From NCBI RefSeq assembly GCF_020091405.1, contig NZ_CP081903.1, positions 744,001-808,000 on the forward strand: 64,000 nt of DNA, in the 5' to 3' direction. The notes under the pieces were generated by a model. It saw nothing but the letters and a program-made list of their open reading frames with translations, was not told the DNA's origin and searched no databases. Below are positions 18,994-26,531 of the stretch, piece after piece; within the stretch, counting starts at the first letter, position 1, and every line of letters begins with the position of its first letter. A program made the position numbers and the translations under genes. The DNA comes from Bacteroides cellulosilyticus (GTDB lineage Bacteria > Bacteroidota > Bacteroidia > Bacteroidales > Bacteroidaceae).

Positions 18994-20463
18994 TTATTTC
19001 TTCTTAAAAATAATTTTCTGACAATTCCAACCACCAGGGGTGATATCCACACGTAATTCATGTTGTCCCTTTGTAAGAGAGAGAGTGACAGGGTCTGCCG
19101 GCGCATAGAAATCCCAGTTGCCTGTACCTACTCCACCTACTCCTGTTTTACCCTCTACTTTCTCACCTCCATCTACCGAAAGCCAGAAGGGTTTGTTTGC
19201 TTCATTAGAATAGAACATGAATGCGTCATAGTCACCGTCTTCCAGTACATTAATGGTATACGTACACCACACTTCAGGACCATCATTGTTACCAAGCAAA
19301 CTGGTATAGAGATTACCATCATTGTTACGTCTAATAGCTCCACCATCACCGCGATTCTCATTATTGATAAAGTCTGCAGTAGTCAACTGTAACGTACCAG
19401 GTATATTGTTGTAAGTCAGATAGTCATATCTGGAGATTTCTTTGCCACCAGATATGATTCCAACCTGTACAGGCACAAGCCAATAACCGTCTGTTTTAGC
19501 ATCATCTACCCAAAGACGTTTCCCTTGTTGCATAGGCATCGTCAACGTCTCCATTTCACCCGGTACTGCACTGGCAGTTTTAGCCATTTCAGTGCCCTCA
19601 TAATAAAGCACATAACCATCAATACCTGTAATAACAGGATCTTTGTGAATTCGGATATATTCAGTAGTTTTATTCGGGATATCATTACTGTTGATAGCTG
19701 GATTCAATCCTACAAAGTCTGCTCCATCATCATAACCATCAATAGTCACTACAGGCGCATTAGCTAGTGTTTCTGCTGCTACAGAAATGTTACCGGAATA
19801 GTCAATGGCATACACTTTCAATGGTTGAGTGATATCACCCATGATAGAAGCAACAGTAGTTTCTGCATCTACAGTCATGGACGAAGTACCCAACTCAATT
19901 CTAAACTCTTTCACGTCATTGTCTTCAGGACTTTTCCATACAGCAAATGCTGTTTCATCTCCCATTTTATAACCGGTCAAATCAATTACCGCACCGGGAC
20001 TCACATTATCGTGTACCCATGGTTTGGCACTAATCGTAACGCCATAAGCAAGTTGACCATTCTGATTTTCCGTCTTAACCATAAATGTGTACTTCTCATA
20101 GTTAGTCAAACCGGTAAAGACAACTTCCGTATCAGTACCTCCTACTACCTGTTCTTGACCAGTGTTCTGGTTAGTCACATGGATTGCTTTCAACGACTCT
20201 GATAAGGCTACATTCCATGTCAATTTGATTTGTCCATCAGCTCCCTCGGCAGCCAACTTGTCTACATCACTGGGCGGAATAAATTCAAACTGCCCCGGCA
20301 CATCTGTCACTGGGAACTTGTATTCCTCACAGGCACAGAGACCAAATACAAGACATACCAGCGGCACAGCTATCCGATAGTGGCGCTGTTGCTTCTGAAC
20401 ACACGGAAAACTCCGAACCCGTTCTTTCTCGCTTTTGTTCTTCTTAAAAAGGTGCTTTTTCAT
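18994..20463 (-). CDS. PUL surface lipoprotein with FN3-like and C-terminal carbohydrate-binding-like domains
   Basis: This 489-aa lipoprotein has an unusually long basic n-region (about 30 residues) before the hydrophobic segment and lipobox (GLCAC, Cys about 46). After it come FN3/DUF4959-like beta domains (EGADGQIKLTWN, then GYKMGDETAFAVWKSPEDN) and a C-terminal domain (about 350-489) with the jelly-roll style of CBM6/35-like modules (DGDYDAFMFYSN, GQHELRVDI). It is probably a surface glycan-binding protein. It is the first gene of the SusCD operon, 3 bp ahead of susC; in most PULs such proteins follow SusD. Ligand unknown. Confidence 0.7.
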   Translation of the reverse strand: MKKHLFKKNKSEKERVRSFPCVQKQQRHYRIAVPLVCLVFGLCACEEYKFPVTDVPGQFEFIPPSDVDKLAAEGADGQIKLTWNVALSESLKAIHVTNQNTGQEQVVGGTDTEVVFTGLTNYEKYTFMVKTENQNGQLAYGVTISAKPWVHDNVSPGAVIDLTGYKMGDETAFAVWKSPEDNDVKEFRIELGTSSMTVDAETTVASIMGDITQPLKVYAIDYSGNISVAAETLANAPVVTIDGYDDGADFVGLNPAINSNDIPNKTTEYIRIHKDPVITGIDGYVLYYEGTEMAKTASAVPGEMETLTMPMQQGKRLWVDDAKTDGYWLVPVQVGIISGGKEISRYDYLTYNNIPGTLQLTTADFINNENRGDGGAIRRNNDGNLYTSLLGNNDGPEVWCTYTINVLEDGDYDAFMFYSNEANKPFWLSVDGGEKVEGKTGVGGVGTGNWDFYAPADPVTLSLTKGQHELRVDITPGGWNCQKIIFKKK

Positions 20464-20530
20464 AATACACTTTTCTTTTTTGTAATTTAATTAACAATTA
20501 TCTTTGTTTTTGATATATTAAAAACGAAAG

Positions 20531-20598
20531 CAAAACTATAAGCAAACCATTAATAAATCATATAAAAATTACATAAAAACTAATTAATATTGCATTAA
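20531..20598 (-). promoter_or_regulatory. Phased TTAA-box promoter of the SusCD operon
   Basis: The -7 TAGTTTTG (- strand, 20531-20538) is preceded by TTAA 20550-20553, TTAT 20562-20565, TTAT 20573-20576, TTAA 20584-20587 and TTAA 20595-20598. The first gap is 11 nt, then steps of 12, 11, 11, 11. The leader to the start codon is about 68 nt. It is the longest array in the window and resembles the sequence at 21922-21967. Confidence 0.75.
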
Positions 20599-21010
20599 TT
20601 TTAAGCTTTCTAGTAATTTTAGTATGAACTCCTATAGCTAAAAGCAATTGATTTATAAAATTGCTAAGAAACAGCTTACTTAATGCTTATGCTGTTGCCG
20701 ATATGACAATATCGGATCGTGAAGATTGGGATATTCAATCTATGAAGACATTATATATCAGAAAGCCATTAATAAGCACTCTAAAATCGCCTGTATATAC
20801 AGCATTCACAACAATGCGCATTATTACAGAAAACAAAAAACGAAATAAGCGAATAAAAGGAAACGAAATACAGCAAATATTTCTGCCATCTTATTCGCTT
20901 AGCTTCAATTTAATTAAAAGATTCTAGGGCTTCAAGGAAAGAACTACCAACAGGAAACTTTACAAAATAAAGAAAAGAAATTCGAAGGAGAATAAAATAT
21001 TCTTCGCATT

Positions 21011-21068
21011 TAGCCCCGTATTTCTTTTATTGAAGCTATGCCATTCAAATAGAAGAAATACAAGGCTA
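21011..21068 (-). terminator. Hairpin after the 214-aa gene
   Basis: TAGCC...GTATTTCTTTTATT (21011-21031) pairs with AATAGAAGAAATAC...GGCTA (21048-21068), with one mismatch and a small internal loop. It lies 17 bp past the stop codon at 21085 on the - strand and most likely terminates that gene. Confidence 0.6.
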
Positions 21069-21084
21069 AAAGATTCTTGATATA

Positions 21085-21729
21085 CTAGTCGTATATTTGG
21101 GGGGCTTTTGAAGACTTAACTAAATAGTCCTCAATATTAATATTAAGATATGCCGTTCCATCACTAGGAACAGAATTTGAGGGATGAACATCATCCTTAT
21201 GAGGATATGCAATAATATCAATCTTTTTCACATTTTTCCCTAATTTGGGGAACAACAGACTGACATAGATGGCTTTTCCATTACAATTTTGAATGATCAT
21301 GAGTTTACCCAGTTCTCCTCCCCCATCATATCCACGTACTTTATACTTATCTCCTGTTACTCTATCTACAATGGTGTAACCTTTACCATAGTTGAGCCAT
21401 TGCCAATCCCAGTATATAGGTTGCAGAAAGGTAACTTTTGTATCGTTTTCTCTTATTTCTATCGAATGTAAGGAGGTATTTGTACCAACAGCCCGATTAT
21501 ATGGCCATTCGGCTATTTCCAAACTATCCGTAGGAGCTATATAGGCTACTTTATACAGCTTTTGATTTACACTATCTTTACGGAATAAGATTTCTTCGGA
21601 TAATACCTTATTCATGCTGTCTCTTATGGCTTCCAATTCATACAAACTCTTAGTTTTCAATGTGAGATTTTGACCAGAAACAATCAATGGAAACATTATA
21701 ATACAGAGGGTAAGTGTGTAATTTTTCAT
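21085..21729 (-). CDS. Exported protein of unknown function in PUL
   Basis: This 214-aa protein has a signal peptide (about 1-19, VSGQ) with no lipobox. A short helical region (residues about 25-55) is followed by a beta-rich body with a WDWQWLNYGKGY aromatic patch and GYDGGGELGKLM. I do not recognise a family. It stands alone between two hairpin-bounded intergenic regions and has its own phased-box promoter with a long leader (about 190 nt), so it appears to be regulated with the PUL. It may be a periplasmic or outer-membrane accessory protein. Confidence 0.6.
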   Translation of the reverse strand: MKNYTLTLCIIMFPLIVSGQNLTLKTKSLYELEAIRDSMNKVLSEEILFRKDSVNQKLYKVAYIAPTDSLEIAEWPYNRAVGTNTSLHSIEIRENDTKVTFLQPIYWDWQWLNYGKGYTIVDRVTGDKYKVRGYDGGGELGKLMIIQNCNGKAIYVSLLFPKLGKNVKKIDIIAYPHKDDVHPSNSVPSDGTAYLNINIEDYLVKSSKAPQIYD

Positions 21730-21921
21730 GATATAATTTATTTTTAAGTACTTCTAAAAGACATTTCATTCTCTCTTTGTTGATTATTGACACCGATCCG
21801 AAATACATTAACACTCAATAAAGAATCATATCAAATTTCGATAATAGTATTCAGATTAATGATTTTTCCACCTGAAATACAGAACTATCTATTTTATTGT
21901 TTTAATATATTAAGGCAAGAG

Positions 21922-21967
21922 TAAAGCTAAGACTGAGTCCTTAACAGATCACATAATAACTACATAA
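21922..21967 (-). promoter_or_regulatory. Phased-box promoter upstream of the 214-aa gene
   Basis: A -7-like TAGCTTTA (21922-21929) follows TTAA 21941-21944, TTAT 21953-21956 and TTAT 21964-21967. The gap is 11 nt and steps are 12 and 11. The -7 is one base off consensus. The region is visibly similar to the SusCD-operon promoter, suggesting one was copied from the other. Confidence 0.55.
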
Positions 21968-21972
21968 AATTC

Positions 21973-23907
21973 TTATTTATTAACCACAAAGTTCCTTATT
22001 TGACATTCCGTGCCCAACGAACGGGGATTTTTGTCGGACGAGATACGCAAGCGCAATGTATGCTCAGTGTCCTTCAACTCTGTCTCTAACATATATACCC
22101 ACGGAATATACAGGGCTGAACTCCATGCTGTATAAGTATCCAGTTTCTTGAACGGTGCATTATCCACACTATATTCCAGTATACCTGCCGCCGGTCCGCA
22201 AACACAAAAAATCCCGATAGCCCTTCCTTTGAAAAGAAGTGTCAACCGATCGCCCGGACGTGTTGCTTCCAGCATGGGAATATGTACAAATCCTTTTCGC
22301 TTTTCATATTTATTGTCCGGATTCCAATCGTCTATAATCTTCCATCCACGACCGATACGCGCACGACTGAGAGGGATAAAATGCCCTTTGGTGTAACTGT
22401 ATGGATCGAGTTGCATGGTAGGAACATCATGCGGCCGGCGTATACTTTCAGCATTTATTTCCCTCTGCATGGCGTCCAGCAAATTACTGATGGCTGCAGT
22501 ATAAATAGATTGCCCATAAGGATGAGGATGTGCGTATCCAAAATCTTTCCAAGTAAACTGCCCATCCTGCAACCGTTCTGAAATCTCTTGTGCCAAATTG
22601 ACGGACGACACCCGATAATGATTTGCCACCCGCTCGTGATTTAAAATAGCATCCGGCATCTGCCGTTTAGCAATGATAGGCAGGAAGCCGTCCGTTGCAA
22701 AATGAGTCAACACGATATCCGTTTCCGGATTAACTTCCAAAGCATGACGGATTTCTCCCTCCACTCCCCGCACCTGCTCCTCGGGCGTAAAACCGTTTGT
22801 CATATCGTTTGCTGATCCATCAATGAACAACAAGTCTATCTTACCTTTCGACAATACGTCGTTGTCCAAACGGAAGGCTCCGGGAGTACTTCCCGTAGAA
22901 CTGATGCCAGCTTCTACAAACTCAAAAGCCGTAAAAGGGAAACGCTGTTGTAACTGTTGCTCCATCATGTCTTTCCACCCCACCATCTCTGTGATAGATC
23001 CACCGATAAAAGCCACCCTTCCCCGACGTTCCCGTTCAAACTTAATGAACGAGTTGTGCAAACTGCCACGAATGGTATAGTGCTGGTATTTCTTATACTC
23101 CGGCTGTTGACGCATAATAAAATCGACCACAGGTTGAGGATCTTCAAGACTATGCGGATGGTGATCGCATCCCGGCTTTATTATCAATTCTACATTTCCA
23201 CCCAATGCCAAGTAACGTTTACGTATCACCATCATATTCTCCTCAATCGGTACACTCCGATCGTTATCTCCACACACACTGATAATAGGCACACCCGCTT
23301 TAGCCAATGGCTCCAAATTGTCTATAGGATTGCCGTCGAAGCGGTCAATGGTTTCTTCTGTCAGATTCCATTCTTTCAATAAAGTTTTCCATGCCGCTTT
23401 ATGGAGTCTCTTCAAGCAAGTAAATACATCACTGAGCGGTGCGTCAAGGTAGAGGCAAGCAACATTATCCGGATTTCGGGAAGCCCAAACAATGGAATAG
23501 AGTCCTCCTCGACTAAATCCTTCCATTACTACTTTAGAAGAAAGCCCGTAATTCTCCACCATTTCCTTGTAGAAACGGTTGCCCAATTCAATAGCCCATG
23601 GACTGGCATAATCATTTGTAACATCCAAGTAAACCACGTGGAAGCCTCTTTCCAACAGAGCTTTATCAACAGCTGGAAATGCATCGAAGAAAGCCGGACG
23701 CCATATCCACGGATTACCGGTAGCTGCTTTTTGGGGTACAACAATAATAGCATCACGCCCTTGGAATTTGAAATCATAACGGTCCCCTTCGTACCATTTG
23801 CTTTTAGAAATACAGTTTTCACTTTTCCCCTGAACGGGAATTGAGTAAAAAGATACTGCCAGCCCCAAAAGCAGGCAGAAGAAATAAGAAAAATATTTTA
23901 TGTTCAT
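21973..23907 (-). CDS. Two-domain esterase: alpha/beta-hydrolase plus SGNH/GDSL hydrolase
   Basis: This 644-aa exported protein (signal peptide about 1-27) joins two unrelated esterase folds. The N-terminal alpha/beta-hydrolase (about 35-265) has nucleophile GFSRGG, an acid in GDNDRSVP and His in DHHPHS. The SGNH domain (about 285-475) has FIGGSIT, an Asn block in DGSAND, and HPHPYGQ near the catalytic His. A C-terminal beta domain (about 500-644) follows. Both active sites look intact. The protein probably strips two kinds of ester (acetyl, acyl or hydroxycinnamoyl) from one glycan. Confidence 0.82.
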   Translation of the reverse strand: MNIKYFSYFFCLLLGLAVSFYSIPVQGKSENCISKSKWYEGDRYDFKFQGRDAIIVVPQKAATGNPWIWRPAFFDAFPAVDKALLERGFHVVYLDVTNDYASPWAIELGNRFYKEMVENYGLSSKVVMEGFSRGGLYSIVWASRNPDNVACLYLDAPLSDVFTCLKRLHKAAWKTLLKEWNLTEETIDRFDGNPIDNLEPLAKAGVPIISVCGDNDRSVPIEENMMVIRKRYLALGGNVELIIKPGCDHHPHSLEDPQPVVDFIMRQQPEYKKYQHYTIRGSLHNSFIKFERERRGRVAFIGGSITEMVGWKDMMEQQLQQRFPFTAFEFVEAGISSTGSTPGAFRLDNDVLSKGKIDLLFIDGSANDMTNGFTPEEQVRGVEGEIRHALEVNPETDIVLTHFATDGFLPIIAKRQMPDAILNHERVANHYRVSSVNLAQEISERLQDGQFTWKDFGYAHPHPYGQSIYTAAISNLLDAMQREINAESIRRPHDVPTMQLDPYSYTKGHFIPLSRARIGRGWKIIDDWNPDNKYEKRKGFVHIPMLEATRPGDRLTLLFKGRAIGIFCVCGPAAGILEYSVDNAPFKKLDTYTAWSSALYIPWVYMLETELKDTEHTLRLRISSDKNPRSLGTECQIRNFVVNK

Positions 23908-24080
23908 AGCAGTCTCATATACAGGTCATTAAACAACTACTTCATTATAACCAACTTTTACTACAAACTAAGTATAATAAAGTATTTAAAACGAAAAATT
24001 GTTTTCTAATATATTAGAACCCGATTAAATTTTACTCCGCATTATTAAAACAGATTCTTACAGAAAACCGGATGAGAAGA

Positions 24081-25493
24081 TTATTTCTTCCAGCTTACTG
24101 TATGGAAAGAGTGAGGTGGTAGAGTTAATGTAACTTTCTGTCCCCCTATTTCAAGACTCATCGTCTCTTCCGCATCAGTTACATTAGCAACAATAACACT
24201 GACAGTGCCATCCTGATTTACAAAAGCCAGCATATTTTTATCTGACGGTGTTTCCAGTCTATAGGCACCCGTACGCACAAAATGCCCTAAATGCTTCATT
24301 AGATAGAACTCCGGATTATACGTCACGGTCTGTTTCTTCTTATCAATGGAAACCATCGAATTCTGATTCCAGCCCCAAGGACTGATACCCGGACTAGGAA
24401 GAATCATATTCCAATAATGATAAGAATTGATACCATTACTGAAATAATGCTTCATCAGATTCCATGTATATTCGGCATAATCCCATGTATTTGCTCCGTT
24501 GCCACATTCTGTTTCAGTTTGCATCAGCCTTAATTCAGGATATTCACGATGAATGGTTGGAATAGCCTTTTTCCCATCCCACTGGAAGCCCACTCCCTTT
24601 ATGTATTTAGCAGCCTGCTCGTCCTTCAAGGCAACACGCACATAATCCGGATTGGCCGTATTAATGGTTCCAAAATAAATATCTGTTTGGATATTTTCTT
24701 TTTCAAAAGTCGGTCCCAGATAATGTCCCAAGAAGAATGTCAAATCTTCCGTACGCCATTTACAACTGGGGAACACCTGATTGGAGCAAGGTTCATTCTG
24801 CACATGGATACATTCCAGCGGTAATCCTTCTGCCTCGTAGGCTTTAATGAAGCGTGCAAAATAATCGGCATACGTCTTCAGATACCCTTCTTCCATCCGG
24901 AAACCGGTACTAAATTCAGCGATTGTTTCTCCCGGCAAAAGCCCGTTCACATCTGCTTCTCCCGACGGACGAACAGCGGAAGCATAATGATTATTTGTCT
25001 TCATCCATACCGGAGGGCACCAGGGAGAAGCCCAAATACGCAGGTCAGGATTTACCTGACGGGCAGCCTTAATATAAGGAATCAGAATATATCGGTCACG
25101 GTCAATATTGAAATTCACCAGATTAAAGTCCTCCGCAATATCAGCCGAAGAGTAGAAACTCATAGCAAAGTCATTGGCTCCCATCGGAAGACGACAATAA
25201 TCAAAACAAGCCCCTTCTTTACCAAATATAGCTTGAAGAACAGCCTCACGATCTCCGGTCGATAATGCATTCAGTGCGTCCCAACCCATTTCATTGAAGC
25301 AGCCGCCTATACCTGTAATCAACTGTAAGCGTTGAGTCGGGTCAAGCACTATTTCTTCTCCGATAGTTGTCCGCTCTGATTTTATCTTCTGCTTCACCCA
25401 CGGAGAAGTCTGAGTGGTAACATACCACTCGACTTTCTGCGCTGAAACGGTTCCTCCTAACAGGAATAGTATAATAATATTTACGAACCTCAT
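24081..25493 (-). CDS. GH30 glycoside hydrolase
   Basis: GH30 is a retaining (beta/alpha)8 family including glucosylceramidases, beta-1,6-glucanases and beta-xylosidases. This 470-aa exported protein has the entry motif GIGGCFNEMGWDAL (about 62-75), the acid/base Glu in HVQNEP (about 234) and the nucleophile Glu in MQTETECG (about 327), then a C-terminal side beta-sandwich. All key residues are present. It begins 8 bp downstream of a GH43 gene, in one operon. The general shape is closer to the glucosidase-type subfamilies than to the glucuronoxylanase type, but this is a weak judgement. Confidence 0.9.
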   Translation of the reverse strand: MRFVNIIILFLLGGTVSAQKVEWYVTTQTSPWVKQKIKSERTTIGEEIVLDPTQRLQLITGIGGCFNEMGWDALNALSTGDREAVLQAIFGKEGACFDYCRLPMGANDFAMSFYSSADIAEDFNLVNFNIDRDRYILIPYIKAARQVNPDLRIWASPWCPPVWMKTNNHYASAVRPSGEADVNGLLPGETIAEFSTGFRMEEGYLKTYADYFARFIKAYEAEGLPLECIHVQNEPCSNQVFPSCKWRTEDLTFFLGHYLGPTFEKENIQTDIYFGTINTANPDYVRVALKDEQAAKYIKGVGFQWDGKKAIPTIHREYPELRLMQTETECGNGANTWDYAEYTWNLMKHYFSNGINSYHYWNMILPSPGISPWGWNQNSMVSIDKKKQTVTYNPEFYLMKHLGHFVRTGAYRLETPSDKNMLAFVNQDGTVSVIVANVTDAEETMSLEIGGQKVTLTLPPHSFHTVSWKK

Positions 25494-25501
25494 AAATTAT
25501 C

Positions 25502-26488
25502 TCATTTTCTTTGTTTTACCATTTGAATGGTTCCATCCTCATTGTAGTAGAGTTTATCTACACAAATAGAACGTAACCAATCATGATTGGACAAAGCACT
25601 GTTGTGATAGAATGCAAACCACTCACCTTTATACTTTACGATAGAACCATGATTGGTATAGCTATCCGTAGGCTCCATATAGATACCCATAGCTTTCCAG
25701 GGGCCGAGCGGATTGTCACTGATGGCATAGCGCATACGATTATCCCCTTTCACACCGTCATTCCAGTTTTCATCATGGTTGTCTGAATAAGAAAGATAAT
25801 ATTTCCCATTATATTTATGAATCCATGTGGCTTCATGGAAATCTTCCAAACCTTCCATATCTTTCATTTCACCATCCAGTTCAACCATATTATCTTTCAG
25901 CTTACCACCTTTACAAATTCCTCCGCCTCCGTTATAAATGTACGCCTGACCGTCATCATCCACAAATACACAAGGATCAATCAACGGATCCATCCCTTCT
26001 ATATAGCCCTGCACGGTAAAGTTAGCAGCCGGTTCCTTACTGGTGGCCACACCAATCTTCCAACTCTTGTCTGTTTTGGTTTCACTGGGGTGCGGAAAGT
26101 AAAAATAGTACGTACCATCTTTGTAGGCACAGTCGGGAGCCCACATGAATCCACCCTCTTTGCGTCCCCAAGGGACTTGTGATGAATTCAATATCTCACC
26201 ATGATCTTTCCAATGTACCATGTCGTCTGTAGAGAACACATGGTAACGGTCCATCAAGTCGCAACCACGCGGAGGATCTATATCATGCGAAGCATATACA
26301 TACAAACGTCCGTCCGCCCATACATGTGCCGAAGGATCGGCTGTATACATGTGCGTGATAAACGGATTCGGAGCCATACTGTCAATCCCGGTAACTTCCT
26401 CTTTCGCCGAGTTACTTTTAGAAGATTGACAGGAGAACATAAATCCCGCCAGGAACAAAGCAAAAATCGGATAAAACTTCTTTTTCAT
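25502..26488 (-). CDS. GH43 glycosidase, lipoprotein (copy A)
   Basis: GH43 enzymes are inverting five-bladed beta-propellers acting mostly as alpha-L-arabinofuranosidases or beta-xylosidases. This 328-aa lipoprotein (lipobox FMFSC, about residue 20) has the base Asp in TADPSAHVW, the pKa-modulating Asp in IDPCVF and the acid Glu in DFHEATWIH. It is strikingly similar to the 322-aa GH43 at 36864-37832, with whole motifs such as DPPRGCDLMDRYHVFSTDD identical. The two are paralogues within one locus. It begins 43 bp after the divergent GH95 gene. Confidence 0.9.
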   Translation of the reverse strand: MKKKFYPIFALFLAGFMFSCQSSKSNSAKEEVTGIDSMAPNPFITHMYTADPSAHVWADGRLYVYASHDIDPPRGCDLMDRYHVFSTDDMVHWKDHGEILNSSQVPWGRKEGGFMWAPDCAYKDGTYYFYFPHPSETKTDKSWKIGVATSKEPAANFTVQGYIEGMDPLIDPCVFVDDDGQAYIYNGGGGICKGGKLKDNMVELDGEMKDMEGLEDFHEATWIHKYNGKYYLSYSDNHDENWNDGVKGDNRMRYAISDNPLGPWKAMGIYMEPTDSYTNHGSIVKYKGEWFAFYHNSALSNHDWLRSICVDKLYYNEDGTIQMVKQRK

Positions 26489-26531
26489 AAGTAATGTGTT
26501 TTGATATTAGTAATTAATAGATCTTTCTCTA

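Larger units (their letters stand above)
20464..21084. other. 621-bp intergenic region upstream of the SusCD operon
   Basis: Apart from the phased-box promoter, it holds several hairpins: 20844-20899 (perfect 11-bp arms TAAGCGAATAA/TTATTCGCTTA), 21011-21068 (terminator-like, see separate entry) and small stems near 20695-20740. An 88-aa frame on the + strand (20661-20927) has no start context, no recognisable domain and biased composition, so I do not call it. A small RNA here is possible but not shown. Confidence 0.55.

Noticed and set aside
14125..20463. ECF sigma/anti-sigma or hybrid two-component control of SusCD
   Set aside because: No sigma, anti-sigma or histidine-kinase gene is in the window and SusC has no signalling extension that I can see.
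20661..20927. 88-aa + strand frame
   Set aside because: No ribosome-binding site, no family pattern, AT-biased composition, and it spans hairpins upstream of the SusCD promoter.
23908..24080. A seventh phased-box promoter before the two-domain esterase
   Set aside because: TTAGTTTG and several TTAA/TTAG boxes are present, but the first gap and the steps do not fit 11-12-11, so I left it out.
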